Shown one piece after another: positions 1-11,520 of a DNA stretch of 64,000 bases. Within the stretch, counting starts at the first letter, position 1. Each line of letters starts with the position of its first letter. This stretch comes from Aspidapion aeneum. Its lineage: Eukaryota > Arthropoda > Insecta > Coleoptera > Brentidae. Under the pieces are notes generated by a model that did no database searches, had not been told where the DNA came from, and saw nothing but the letters and a program-made list of their open reading frames with translations. The stretch lies in contig OY755039.1 in the NCBI GenBank assembly GCA_963576565.1, positions 27,604,602-27,668,601 of the forward strand, written 5' to 3'. The position numbers were made by a program, and so were the translations under genes.

Positions 1-1344
1 TGGCGTAAACTAAAGAAATAAAAATAGATAATAAAACTTACTATTCCTACACCTACAGAAACGACACTGATTTATTTTCTAACTCTGCATACTGCCGACT
101 AAAGAGGTCCCGAAAGACACACCCGAAAACAATTAAAAGCGCATCTCAAAAAAATCTGCCAATTAGGTGCCGTCCATCCACCTGGGCTCGGTCGGTCGAA
201 AAACAAATACTTTGTGGTCGGACCGAAAAGAGCCGCGGCTCTTCTCTGTCGGTAGGGTTGAAATTATACCAGGAAGATTTTATATGAATTTGTGTAACTT
301 TTGAAGGGCAGAATCAAGCAAAATTTCATGAAATCGATAGAACCCCGTATTAGGAGGTTCATCAATTGGCTTTGAAAAGAGCATACCACGAAATTATTTT
401 ATTTCGTTGTTCTTGTTAAGGCAGTTCTGTGTAGCCAACAGAAATGTGCAAAGTCATGGTGGCATTTCGAGCCAGATCAAAAGAGTGACATATCTGCGTA
501 ATCTATGCTCATGTTTTATATTGTTTATCCCAGATGAATGTCTTAAATAGTTTATCCTAATTGAAACTATAGCATGAGCATGTAAAAATTTTAAAAGTAG
601 TAGTTACTACTAATGTCCAATCTAGAACTCTGCCTCCCAATTCAATATTTTATTGTGCACAGACAACAACTTTTTTGCTGCTATGCTTAATTGTTTATTT
701 TTGTTTAGTTACCTTTATACTTATCATTTTTTTGTAACTAATTTATTTTATTTTTAAACTTATTTATAGAAAAATGGTTGCCGACTGTGTAATACTGGCA
801 TAACATTTCTTTTTAAACTATGAATTAAGAGAGATCAAAGCTACATGAAACAGACTACATTTACATCAGTATAAAAGTATGAAACACCCTTGTTATGACT
901 AAAAACGTCAAAACGCCTTCTTGTTTCGTATTCTCATAAATAATAGATTTATCCCGGCTATGCTTTTCTGCTTTTATATATCCAAAAAAGCCTCTTCTTG
1001 CGAGACTAAAAGCACCGAAAATGGCATTAAAAGTAAAAGACTTTGTATATTTTCGTTTGAAACATTGAAATACAATTTACATATACTTATCTGCCTCCTT
1101 ACTGAATTTTTATTTCAAAATACGAATGCATAAAGTAGGTATATTACTTAAAAACTTTTATTTGTAATAATTTCCCATACCTCGGTAAATACCAGATTTT
1201 AATTTTATAGTGGTGTGAGTAAAATATGATAATGATATAAAGATTAAGATATCTGTGTCAGTATAGTGTGCCTGACTCTCACAAGACTACATAGACCAAG
1301 GCCAACAAAAAATATAGGAGAAGGCGGAGCAGAACCGCATGGCT
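1..1344. other. AT-rich DNA without recognisable gene
   Basis: I see no supported coding region. The only open frame of note (921-1133, 70 codons) has no family resemblance and looks like chance. A perfect 16-bp palindrome, AAGAGCCGCGGCTCTT, lies at 228-243 in a locally GC-rich patch. Confidence 0.6.
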
Positions 1345-2470
1345 GATCCAGGCCAACAAAAAAATACAAGCCGCGACCTTGAAAAAATCAGCTGTTATCG
1401 TGAGCTGAATTTTAAATTGGGTCTTATGGGCTTAGAGCTTTATTTCTGATATTTTTAAAATGGCCCTACCGATTTTCGTGAAAATTCAGCGAAATATTCT
1501 CAGACACTATCACGATATTCCATGAAACTTTTGTAAGAATAAAAGATGATTAAAAAGTTAAAATCTTCAAGATTTAGCATTCCTTATGTTGAATTTGGAC
1601 CATGGACTGCACCCGAACTGTTATATTTGACATGGATTTGACTTTGTCATCTGTGTTGGTCATGGCATTTGTTTACTTGTTTGTATTGTAAAACTTTTTC
1701 AATTTTTTATTTTTTTTTTTACAATAAAGTTCATTTAAAATGCAAAAATACCAGTGGTAATCATTTTGAAACAAAATTACACCACAAAAAAAAAATTTTT
1801 TTTGATGTTCTCATTTTTATCAACACATAAGTAAGTAAGTTTTAAAAGTATGCCGAATATAAACAAATGTGTGTTATGTGTGTGGCTATCAAAACGGACG
1901 GGCCACGATATACAACTTTGTTGATGTCACAGCGAAGGCTGAATTTCTTTTTCATGGTCACGTCACGCCACAGCTCTTTAAAATATTGAAGTTGGAATGA
2001 CGGTTCATGAATATTTGATTTTTTTTTAAATAAAGCCGGTTTTGAGATTGTTTTTACTATATTCCTGTAAAATATTTTTTTATAATGTATAGTTATCCTT
2101 AATTTTTCAGAGCCGCTTCATTAGCTTACACAAAAATTAAATTTAAAGAAGAAGCCAATGTGTTCGTTTCCACGTGGAAAATAATCGGCTCACCTGCACC
2201 TATTTGTTTATATTCGGTAAACTTTTAAAACTTAATATTGATATTTACATGAGTGTTTACAAAAATTACATCAAAAAATGGTTTTTTGTAGTGTAATTTT
2301 GTTTTAAAAAAATTAGCAATGGTATTTTTGGATTTTAAATGAACTTTGTCAAAAAATCATTAAAATATCGAAAAAGTTTTACAATACATGATAAACACAG
2401 ATGACAAAGTCAAATCCATGTCCATAAGAACATGGAAATTTAAATTCAAAATAAGGAATAATAAACCGTA
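1345..2470 (+). repeat. Foldback repeat, copy A (arm, inverted loop, inverted arm)
   Basis: The segment around 1350-1860 recurs, in inverse orientation and shorter, at about 2176-2465. Both arms carry the stretch around 'gacttgactttgtcat' (variant here) and the run ending 'aaagttcatttaaaat'. Between them a ~300-bp loop (about 1863-2175) matches 43141-43445 in reverse complement. Copy B at 42645-43447 has the same left arm but the opposite loop orientation. No ORF is present, so this is a non-coding foldback or MITE-like element. Confidence 0.75.
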
Positions 2471-2715
2471 AAACGAGGTTACTTTGCGCCCCCTGCCTAC
2501 TTTGCTCCATTGCGAAAAAAAGTTCTTAGATATTCCACATTAAAAATCTGCGCATGCACCACAACGCCACCACACGTGAATTATCCGTTGCGAATTTGAC
2601 TTTTCAAAGACGATTCCCATGTGTTTTTCATTAAAACCAAAAAACATTTTTTATTTCAAAATTTTATTGTTCTAATACTAACATAAACAAAAATTGGATT
2701 TTAACCCAAGAATTT

Positions 2716-5004
2716 TTGAACAACAATCCATCACTGTTAGCATCTCTAGTTGTTGAGGGAGATCTGTCATTTTTTGTGAATGTTAACAATGTGTCCATAC
2801 CAAAAAACAAACTGCCAAAAAAAGTAGGAGTTTTATTTTTGGACAGCACCGATACACTTAAAGAGCTAATGCAGTTTATTGAAATGAAAGTTGCAAATGG
2901 GAAAGAAGTGCTAAAAGATAAGATTGATCAAGTAATAGACATCCTTAGTGACATTTTCGATAGTGAGAGTGAAAAATGTGTTCTATTGTCATTTCTTATT
3001 GAACAATTAGGTCTCTTGAAAAGGTCACCTGAGAATCGAAGATATTGTGGAGACACTATAATGTTGGCTTTATCTTTATTTATCCAGTCATCCAGTGCAT
3101 ACATGTCAGTTTATAAAACTAAGGTAATATGTCTTCCGCACCCTCGCAATATTAAAAAACTGATTTGTAAAATATCGTTAACAGTAAGGAATCTCTCTGG
3201 TAGTGTGCAATATTTAAAAAGTAAGATACAGCTTTTAAAAGACAATGAGTTGGTAGTTAACATACACATTGATGAAATATATATTAAACCTGAGTTAAAC
3301 TTTAAAGCTGGTAATATATTAGGCAGTAGTAGCAATGATCCATGCAAGGCTGCTAAAACCTCTCAAGTCTTCATGATTTCAAGTTTAACTTTAAAATATA
3401 AAGATGTTGTTTGCATAACTCCCATAAGTACATTGACAGCTGAGCCTTTAAACGCTTTTCTCTTAGATGTTATTAAAGAAGTTGAAGCTATAGGTTTTCA
3501 AATTATATCTATAGTTTCTGACAATAATGCTGTTAATCGAAAAACTTTTCAACTTTTTACTGTTAATATGACTTTGGAGCCTTGCATAACTCACTCTATT
3601 GATCCTTCAAGAAAATTATTTTTGATATTTGATGTTGTACACATTTTAAAATGTGTCAGGAATAACTGGATAAGCCATAGAGTGGCAAATCACTCCGAAA
3701 GAGACTTTCAGAAAATCAAGTATTTTAACGCAAATTTTAAACTTTTTGAACAACTTTATGAAAAAGAAAAACATTCTTTAGTTAAATATGGATATCTTTT
3801 GAACTATAAAGCTTTGTATCCGACAAATATTCAAAAACAAAATGTAAAATTAGCACTAAAAATTTTCAATGAAAAAAATATTGCAGCACTTCGATTAGGT
3901 TTAGACGAAAACAAGGATGTCGAAGAAACTTGCTATTTTTTAAACATATTTTGTACTTGGTGGAAAATAGTAAATGTAAAAAGTGCTTTTAAGAGTCAGC
4001 GTTTTAATGACGATTAGAGAGACCAATAAGGCAAAACTCTTTTTTGCAACTTCTTAAAAAAATTATATACTTAGTTAGATCAGTGGAGAAATACTGTATC
4101 AAGCAATGAACGACTTTCTGTGCCAACTTTTCAATCGCTTATAATTACATCAAAAGCTTTTATATTATTAGTACCCTATTTATTACTTGAGGGTAGATTT
4201 GGAAATTACAGACAGTTAAGTGGAGCTAATTATTACATCAGCTATGTACAAGCTTTGGAAAGTGAAAGGAGGTTGCGCTTTAAAAATACCATGTTGCTAT
4301 TTCAAAAAAATAAGGACTTACCCCCAAATATATCCCTAAAAAGCATTTTAACCTCTTTTTCACCTTCTGATAATAATGAATCAAGTAAAGATTTTGATAA
4401 TTTTATAGTTTTACTAGATGAAATTAAAAATTTTTCTATTAAGAATTCCTGAAGTAACACTTCCAATCTTAACATATATTGCTGGATATGCCTCAAGAAA
4501 GGAATTGCGCCTTAAAAAATGTGATATTTGTTTAGATTGGTTAAATCTTGCAGGAAAAGTTGTAGATGTTGATTTAGAATCGTTACCATTTGATCTTATC
4601 ATGAAACAAAATAGGGGAAAACTGACATTGCCAAGCGAACATGCAATCTTTGCAGTGTCTTTGTGCTGGGTAATTTTTCAAAAAATTATTGACGACCACT
4701 ATATTTAGTTCATTGAATGTGAAATACCATCTCTCACTTATTCACAAAATCACTTGTTTCTTTTTAAAAAATGATTGTGAAATGTTTAATATTGAAAATT
4801 TTTCTTTAGATAACTCTAGCGAGTGTTTTTGTGGAGAAAACCTATTGTCAAAGCGTGAAAAAAATTAGTTTAAGGGCTTGTAAAATTTTTTTAAATAATT
4901 TTATTAAAAAGCACAATGATTTAGTGTCTGCTAATAAATCTTTGAATAAGAACTCAGATAAAGATGATGACACTCAAAGAAAAATTAAAAAACTAAAAGC
5001 TTAG
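2716..5004 (+). pseudogene. P-element-family (THAP9-like) transposase, broken
   Basis: DNA transposase of the P-element superfamily, inactivated. The first open part (2716-4017, 433 codons from TTG; the frame is open back to about 2631) contains the RNase-H-like core. A catalytic-type Asp lies in HIDEIYIK near residue 186 and a second in SDNNAVNRK near residue 269, followed by the FDVVHILKCVRNNW segment typical of the family's GTP-binding insertion. Homology continues through in-frame stops at 4015-4017, 4027-4029 and about 4069 into 4120-4452, shifts frame near 4420-4450 (4418-4708, with TYIAGYAS), and shifts back to a lysine-rich tail ending at 5004. No THAP zinc finger is recognisable upstream, and no terminal inverted repeats were found. 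Confidence 0.85.
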
Positions 5005-5385
5005 GTTTGATATGTCCAATTTTGAAAGGCTTGTATAGATTTGAAGTTACTAACGATATTATGTACCTAATATATGTACCTGAAGATATTAGAATGCAAA
5101 TTTTGTATAATTTTTTATTTAATAGATTCAGTTCTTTTATCTATAATAAACACATATATAAGCAAAATATTTTTTTCAATTTTTGCCGACGTAAGAACAA
5201 AAATTTTTTGTCAATTTATTTAAATTGTGTAAAAACAGATAATAGATTAAGCAATACAATAAAAATCCTGGAACTCCTAAGATCACGTGACCGGCGACTT
5301 GCTTATAACGCGCCATGGCCAGTCTTTATCGTTGGCTGCGGCAACTTCTGTAGCCTTGAGCACTGCGTAAAGTAATTAAAGCGTA
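5005..5385. other. 3' flank of the P-like pseudogene; no gene seen
   Basis: A 122-codon open frame (5007-5375) shows no family features and is probably chance. AATAAA-like strings near 5257 could have served the transposase. The stretch ends at the target site of the BEL/Pao insertion; the same sequence resumes at 12825. Confidence 0.5.
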
Positions 5386-5390
5386 AACGC

Positions 5391-6201
5391 TGTCTCACTC
5401 CGATAGCTCAAAAAATTTTGGTTTACCTAGTGGACTGTATTTATACAAGTCCTTCGCTTTCATTTGAAGGGTATAGGAACGCACGCGAAATCGTACCTTT
5501 CTGAAGTGAAATTTAATTGAGACATAAAAATAATATTGGTATATGTTGACTATTTAAGAGCGAAATAATAGAAAAATATTAATGATGCGATCTTATAGGA
5601 GAGGGACTTACCGGTGATGTCTTGATCTCTTCCAACTGGTGCACCAGATTCGCCAGAAGTCTTCTATAGCGGTCCAGCACTCCCGAGTTTCAATGTTTGG
5701 AGTTTTAGAGGAATTTAATGGTTTTTAGAGTTCACCATTTTTTATAAAAGCGTTGATCGTTCAAAATATTCCGATCGAGAGCGTGTCTGAATGTCGACTC
5801 ACTTTTAGGTTCTGTCGTTTTTGCGGCGTGTTTCTTCGCCCTCTATAGGAAAATCGCATCACTTCTAATAAAAAGAATTTAGAATTCTAATTTTATTAAA
5901 AAGAATAAAAACGCGATTTAAATTAAAATATGCAGAGGGCGGTAGTAATATGAGGATTGAATTAAAATTAGAAATATATTATTAAATGCGTTTGGAATTT
6001 AAATATTAAACTATGCCAAATTGATAGTTTATAGCTAGTTTGTAAGTTTTAAATTTAACTTAACCTATTGAGTAAAACTACAACCCAATTATACCCAATT
6101 GTAACCCAAAATATGAGTTTTAAAAATAAAAATAAAATGTTCTTAAAAAATAATAAAAATTAGATTAAAAGAAAAAAAAGGTTTCTTGCGGTTTCGAAAC
6201 A
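5391..6201 (-). repeat. 3' LTR of the BEL/Pao element
   Basis: Matches 12014-12824 over its full 811 bp. Its inner edge reads gtttcgaaaca where the other LTR's outer edge reads aaaccgaaaca. It is preceded by target duplication AACGC (5386-5390). Confidence 0.93.
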
Positions 6202-6219
6202 TACTGGCGGCCGAAAATG

Positions 6220-7503
6220 CTATGCATTTTCCAAGGGGCCAATAGGTAAAGGACACAGTTTAGAGATTGGTCTCTTTAACAAACTATCCTTGGTTTTGAC
6301 AGAGGCTACTCGATTTATTCCATCCTTACCGGGAAAAATTTCAACCACTCTGCCGAGTTGCCACTGAAGGGGCGGTAATAAATCGTTTTTAATTATAACT
6401 AAGCGTCCAACTTCAGGAGTTGAAGTGGGTTCCAACCACTTACTCCTTTGTTGTAGAGTATGGAGATACTCTTGTTGCCAGCGTCTCCAAAAATCTTGGT
6501 GGATTCGTTGGAGGAGCTGCCAACGCGTGAGACGATTTATTTTAATATCAATAAAGTTTGCGTCAGGAACGGCACTTAGCGGTTCCAGAGATAAAAAGTG
6601 ACCTGGGGTCAGCGCGGAAATATCATTTGTATCGCTAGAAATTTCAGTGAGAGGACGCGAGTTTAAAATAGCTTCGATTTGACAAGTTACAGTGTATAGT
6701 TCTTCGAAAGTTAATATTTGATGTCCTATTAAGCGGATCAAGTGTTTTTTAACTGACTTGATTCCTGACTCCCAAAGTCCTCCAAAATTTGGACTATTAC
6801 TCGGGATAAAATGCCATTTAATGGGACGCGTAGAATCAAGCTGTAAAAGCTTGCGGTTAGCTGAGAAAAAGTTAGTTGCATTATCACTATACAAATCGGA
6901 TACGTAGTTTCGGCGCGCAACAAATCTGCGAAGCGCAGCAATAAAACAATCAGCGGTCAAATCGCTTGCTATTTCTATATGAATGCACTTAGTACTTAGG
7001 CAAACAAACAGACATATGTAAGCCTTCGTAGTACGATTTCCACGATGTCGACTCATGACTATATTTATTGGACCTCCGTAGTCAACACCGGTGTGCAAAA
7101 ATGCTCTCAACTGAGATACGCGGGGAAACGGTAATGAACCCATCATAGGCTGAACCGACTTAGGATTGCATTTAAAACATATTATACAAGTTGATAAAAC
7201 ATGTGCAATTTCGCGTTTTGCGGCAATGATCCAGTACAATTGACTAAGCAAAAAATGTACCGTCCTCACTCCTGCATGAAGATATTTTATATGGAAATGT
7301 TCGATAATCATGAGGGTGAGTTTACTCTTGCGTGGTAATAAAATTTGATGTTTCTTGTCATATTGCAGAGAGGAGTGATGCAATCTACCCCCTACTCTGA
7401 TTAAATCGTGAGGATCTAAAAATAAATTTAATTTTTGCATTGATTTATTTAGTTTTAAGTTGTTTTTTAAAGCGTGAATTTCTTCTGAGAAATAAATTGA
7501 CTG
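6220..7503 (-). CDS. BEL/Pao integrase (3' part of pol)
   Basis: Integrase that would insert the cDNA copy. The frame is open from just after the TAA at 7504-7506; the first ATG is at 7438-7440 (406 aa). Visible parts: a linker ending in FLDPHDLIRVGGRLH; an HHCC-type zinc site built from HFHIKYLHAG and CIICFKC; the catalytic triad carried by HTGVDYGG, YSDNATNF and GGLWESGIK; and a C-terminal region with VGRLVIIKNDLLPPLQWQLG typical of BEL/Pao. It is in the same frame as the upstream Gag-RT ORF with one stop between. The reading frame is otherwise undamaged. Confidence 0.92.
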   Translation of the reverse strand, partial: QSIYFSEEIHALKNNLKLNKSMQKLNLFLDPHDLIRVGGRLHHSSLQYDKKHQILLPRKSKLTLMIIEHFHIKYLHAGVRTVHFLLSQLYWIIAAKREIAHVLSTCIICFKCNPKSVQPMMGSLPFPRVSQLRAFLHTGVDYGGPINIVMSRHRGNRTTKAYICLFVCLSTKCIHIEIASDLTADCFIAALRRFVARRNYVSDLYSDNATNFFSANRKLLQLDSTRPIKWHFIPSNSPNFGGLWESGIKSVKKHLIRLIGHQILTFEELYTVTCQIEAILNSRPLTEISSDTNDISALTPGHFLSLEPLSAVPDANFIDIKINRLTRWQLLQRIHQDFWRRWQQEYLHTLQQRSKWLEPTSTPEVGRLVIIKNDLLPPLQWQLGRVVEIFPGKDGINRVASVKTKDSLLKRPISKLCPLPIGPLENA

Positions 7504-7506
7504 TTA
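7504..7506 (-). promoter_or_regulatory. In-frame stop with CARYYA context between RNase H and integrase
   Basis: The coding strand reads TAA CAG TCA. The hexanucleotide after the stop fits CAR-YYA, the tobacco-mosaic-type readthrough context. Downstream codons stay in frame and resemble the usual BEL/Pao linker. This is either programmed readthrough or a single nonsense mutation; the sequence alone cannot decide. Confidence 0.4.
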
Positions 7507-10500
7507 ATTTTTTATGAGTAAATGAATTGCGTTTGTTATTTCAACAAATGTCAGAAAATCTTCATTAATTTTTAAATTAGGCGGTTTTAAGAAAAATTTA
7601 TTATTTAAAAAGCGTAAAACATAGGCTAAAACTCTACACATTTTAGAAAAATTAGAGTTTTCCATTAAAAGCGTGTCCAAAAAATTAGGAGCTGTATTTT
7701 GCGTTGCAATTAAAGTTAAATTAGGCAATGATTTCTCCTCTAAAAGAGTTTCAGGAGAGTCATTTTGTTCACAGTCTTTAGGCCAGTATTCATAAGATTT
7801 TCTTAAAAAATCAGGGCCGTTAAAAAATAATTTGTGATTAATTAATTCGCTGGGATAAACTCCTCTTGAAGCAACATCTGCGGGGTTTTGTGACGTTGAG
7901 ATGTATGACCAATTTTTGGGTGGTACTTTATCTTGAATTTGTGTAACACGATTTTGAACGAACGTTTTCCACCTAGAAGGGTGCGCTCTTATCCAAGAAA
8001 GTGCTACTTGTGAGTCACTAAAAGCAAAAACTTGATGTATTTTCAAGCGGGACTCAAAAGTGGTTAAAACAAAGTGAACTAAATCAGCCACAAGATTACA
8101 AGCGGCTAATTCAAGTCTTGCAATACTTGTAAATTTGAGAGGAGCAACTCTAGTTTTAGAGCATAAAAGGTAAACTGATATTTCATTTTTGTAAATAACG
8201 CGTAAATATACTATTCCGGCATAAGCTTTATTACTAGCGTCCGAAAATGCGATTATTTCAATGCGTGCATTACCAGAAAAACTATTTATAAATCTAGGCA
8301 AGCGAAAATCTTTGAGTAAGGGTAGTTCCGATTTATAACGTTCCCAAAGTCGAATAATTTCAACAGGTGCTTCGGAATCCCAGTCTAATTTAAGTTTCCA
8401 AAATTCTTGAATTAGACATTTTATTAAAATGGTTACTGGCGCGAGCCAACCTAAAGGGTCATATATTTTAAAAATTTCAGAAAGTATATTGCGTTTGGTA
8501 CATTCGCGACTCAAGGGTTCTACCGAGTAAGAAAAATAATCAGAACAAGGCTGCCATCTAAGACCTAAAATTTTAGTGGTCTCGTCCGTATCTAAAGAAA
8601 GCGCGGTTGGGTTTATATCGGGTTCAGACAAGTTTTCTAAAACTTTTTTGTTATTACTAGCCCATTTATGAAGCTTAAAGCCTCCAGAGTTAAGCAAACA
8701 AGATAGCTCTTTTTGAAGCGAAATAGCTTCTTGTACGGAGCTAGCGCCCGTTACAAAGTCATCGACAAAATTGTCAGACATTAAGACTTGAGAAGCGCGA
8801 GGAAAATTTTGTTTTTCATCTTCAGCCAATTGCTGTAAAACTCTAAGAGCTAAATAAGGAGCGGGGGTAGTACCGTATGTCACAGTTTTTAAACGATAAT
8901 CGCGAATAGGTTCAGAGTTATTAGAACGCCACAGGATTCTTTGATAATCCTGGTGCTGAGGTGCAATTAAGATTCCACGAAACATTTTAGAAATGTCGCA
9001 ACAAAGAGCTACTTCGTGTAATCGAAAATTAAGTAAAATGCTGCAAATGTCCTTTTGCAATTTAGGACCAGCGTAAAGAGTATCATTTAAGGAGAGGTTT
9101 TGGTTATTTGATTGCATAACTGTACTCGCATTAAAAACGACTCGAAGCTTAGTTGATAAGCTTTCAGGGCGTTCAATATGATGATGAGGAATGTAATAAC
9201 TTTTTTCTGTAACTTCCCGGTTTTCGATTAATTCCATGTGATCAAGTGTTAAATAGTCTTCCATAAAATCGGAATATTTTTTATAAGTTTCCGGCATTTT
9301 TATTAACCTTCTTTCTAGCGAGAGAAACCTCTTTAGCGCAAGATCACGACTATTTGGAAAAATCGGTTCAATATTATCGCGAAAAGGAAGAGTTACAGTA
9401 TAGCGGCCTTCATCATTACGAGATACCGTATTTTGAAATATTTTTTCACACATATCATCTTGAGGTGAAAGAATACGTTTCGTTTCAGGGATATTTTCTA
9501 TTTCCCAAAATTTTATAAGCGAATCATTTAGCATTTTATTTGAAATTTGACAAAAAAATGATTGTGAAATTTGCTGCGTAGCGAGAGAATTAACTTTTCC
9601 CATTAAAATATATCCAAAAATGGTATTTAGCGCAATCGGTTCCTGATTATTTCCAAAAATTCGTCCATCTTGAATTATATAAGGAAACAAATCAGCTCCG
9701 ATTAAAATGTCAATAGCTCCCGGTCTATAAAAGTTCGGGTCCGCGAGATTCAAATTTTTAACTATTTTCCAGTCATTTATTTTAATCTCACTGCTAGGAA
9801 CTGAAGAGCATATTTGCGGCAAAATTATAGTATTAACCGATAAAGTTTGCGTGTCATTACAAGGCCTGATAATTAAATTTACAGAACCCAATTTTGACTG
9901 TAAATGCGTGTCACCAATCCCCTGGACTTCAGTAGTCACGTATACGCGGGGTAACCCTAATTTATTTGCACATTTCAAGGATAAAAATGAGAGCTGCGAC
10001 CCAGTATCCAAAACTCCCCTAACCGTCTGAAAATTTCCCCTAACATCTTTGATTTCAAAAATCGCGGTTGATAAAAGTACAGCGGAATTATTCATATAAG
10101 ACGAATAGCATGCACCACCGTTATTTTGGGAATTTTCGACCGTTGGTTGTTGCTGTATGCGCGCTTCGCTGCTGGACGTCGCGACGCCTGAAATTGTTTC
10201 AGTGGCAGTGGGTGCGTTTATATCGAGAGTATTAAAGTGACAAGAACTGTGATGTCGTTTCCGGCAAAATCGACATGAATGTGTGCTTTTGCATTGGAAA
10301 GTGCGATGCATATTAGAAGTACAATTTATGCACCATTTTTTATCCTTCAGAAAATTAAATCTTTCTTGAGGAGACTTAGAAACGTAATTTGGACATAAAC
10401 TTAAAGCGTGATCGCTTGAGCAAATAGGGCATTTTAATTTTTGAGGGGTTTGATGTTGCGGCGAATTATTTGTACCAAAAAAGGCACGTGGAGATTGTCG

Positions 10501-11520
10501 CGTGTTATATTGATGCGTGGATTGCGTTTTAAAATTATTATTTTGCGATTTTGCGGGTTTATTTCTAAGAGAAACTTGCATATTAAATGAGGAACTAGCG
10601 TTTACAGTAAAAAGAGCGTTGCAATGTTGATCAAAGAAATTGTAGATACTCCTATAGGAAGGAATTTCCGTAGTTTTTCCGTGAAAAACTTCAAAGCGCG
10701 TTTGAATATTATGGTCAACCGATTTAAGCAGTTTTTGCGCTAAAATAAAATCCCAAAAATCAGGTTCTAAACCAACTGTTTTAAGAGCCTCGAGATTTTT
10801 TGTAAAAATATCAAGTAGATTTCTGAGAGCTAAAGGGTCTTCAGAATTAACTTTTGGAGCGTTTTCAATGGCATTCCAATATGTTTGGGCTAAGAGGCGA
10901 TCATTTTTATAGCGTTTTACTAATTGTTCAAAAGCAATAGGATAATTCGCGTCTGAGAGGGGTAATTGAGTGACCAATTCTTTTGGAGGACCTTCCAAAT
11001 TTGTAACAAGCAAAGAGTATTTTTGCATATTTGGAATATTTGGATTGTCGTGAATCAAGCTTTTAAACAAATCATAAAAAGCTGGAAATTGATTCAATTC
11101 TCCATTAAATTTAATTAAATCGATCCTCGGTAAATGATAAGACATATTGTCATTTTGTTGCGAACCACCCGGAGAATGTGGATTCATGGTAAGACGGCGA
11201 TTGCCACTAGAAGCCTGTGCAGAAGTTTGAAAAAGATCATTAAAAATTTCTTGAATTTGCGTGACACTTTTCTGAAAATCGTGAAGTTTTTTCCTAGCTG
11301 ATTCGACTTCATTTTTATCAGCAAAAATTTCATTTAGCAAAGTAGAATGCTTTTTTGAAAACTCCGCGCGAATATCTTCAAGTTCTTCAAAGCGAATTTT
11401 AAAAGTATTGCGTTTTGTGGCGTCAGTTTTAGCTTCTAGGGCTACTGCTAAAATTTCATTAACATTGGATTCCTCCATATCTCGAAAAACTTTAATTTTC
11501 TTGATTTTCTCAGCTGCCAT
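7504..11520 (-). CDS. BEL/Pao Gag-protease-RT-RNase H polyprotein
   Basis: A 1338-aa polyprotein starting at ATG 11518-11520. The N-terminal ~330 residues are Gag of the DUF1759 type with a coiled, charged start. Cys/His clusters (CPIC..., CINC..., CRFCRKRHHSSCH) lie around residues 360-430. The aspartic protease motif GVLDTGSQLSF is near residue 504. RT follows, with LCCDISKMFRGI and the FVDD form of the YxDD box near residue 917, then the Pao connection and RNase H with FSDAS near 1092. It ends at TAA 7504-7506, where the frame would otherwise continue into integrase. The next six bases on the coding strand are CAGTCA. No frameshift was seen. Confidence 0.93.
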   Translation of the reverse strand: MAAEKIKKIKVFRDMEESNVNEILAVALEAKTDATKRNTFKIRFEELEDIRAEFSKKHSTLLNEIFADKNEVESARKKLHDFQKSVTQIQEIFNDLFQTSAQASSGNRRLTMNPHSPGGSQQNDNMSYHLPRIDLIKFNGELNQFPAFYDLFKSLIHDNPNIPNMQKYSLLVTNLEGPPKELVTQLPLSDANYPIAFEQLVKRYKNDRLLAQTYWNAIENAPKVNSEDPLALRNLLDIFTKNLEALKTVGLEPDFWDFILAQKLLKSVDHNIQTRFEVFHGKTTEIPSYRSIYNFFDQHCNALFTVNASSSFNMQVSLRNKPAKSQNNNFKTQSTHQYNTRQSPRAFFGTNNSPQHQTPQKLKCPICSSDHALSLCPNYVSKSPQERFNFLKDKKWCINCTSNMHRTFQCKSTHSCRFCRKRHHSSCHFNTLDINAPTATETISGVATSSSEARIQQQPTVENSQNNGGACYSSYMNNSAVLLSTAIFEIKDVRGNFQTVRGVLDTGSQLSFLSLKCANKLGLPRVYVTTEVQGIGDTHLQSKLGSVNLIIRPCNDTQTLSVNTIILPQICSSVPSSEIKINDWKIVKNLNLADPNFYRPGAIDILIGADLFPYIIQDGRIFGNNQEPIALNTIFGYILMGKVNSLATQQISQSFFCQISNKMLNDSLIKFWEIENIPETKRILSPQDDMCEKIFQNTVSRNDEGRYTVTLPFRDNIEPIFPNSRDLALKRFLSLERRLIKMPETYKKYSDFMEDYLTLDHMELIENREVTEKSYYIPHHHIERPESLSTKLRVVFNASTVMQSNNQNLSLNDTLYAGPKLQKDICSILLNFRLHEVALCCDISKMFRGILIAPQHQDYQRILWRSNNSEPIRDYRLKTVTYGTTPAPYLALRVLQQLAEDEKQNFPRASQVLMSDNFVDDFVTGASSVQEAISLQKELSCLLNSGGFKLHKWASNNKKVLENLSEPDINPTALSLDTDETTKILGLRWQPCSDYFSYSVEPLSRECTKRNILSEIFKIYDPLGWLAPVTILIKCLIQEFWKLKLDWDSEAPVEIIRLWERYKSELPLLKDFRLPRFINSFSGNARIEIIAFSDASNKAYAGIVYLRVIYKNEISVYLLCSKTRVAPLKFTSIARLELAACNLVADLVHFVLTTFESRLKIHQVFAFSDSQVALSWIRAHPSRWKTFVQNRVTQIQDKVPPKNWSYISTSQNPADVASRGVYPSELINHKLFFNGPDFLRKSYEYWPKDCEQNDSPETLLEEKSLPNLTLIATQNTAPNFLDTLLMENSNFSKMCRVLAYVLRFLNNKFFLKPPNLKINEDFLTFVEITNAIHLLIKN

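Noticed and set aside
2631..2716. THAP domain at the start of the P-like transposase
   Set aside because: The open stretch before 2716 lacks the C2CH pattern and the AVPTIF-type end.
5007..5375. 122-codon open frame downstream of the P-like transposase
   Set aside because: No domain or family resemblance. It follows the transposase stop directly and is AT-rich, so it is most likely 3' flank.
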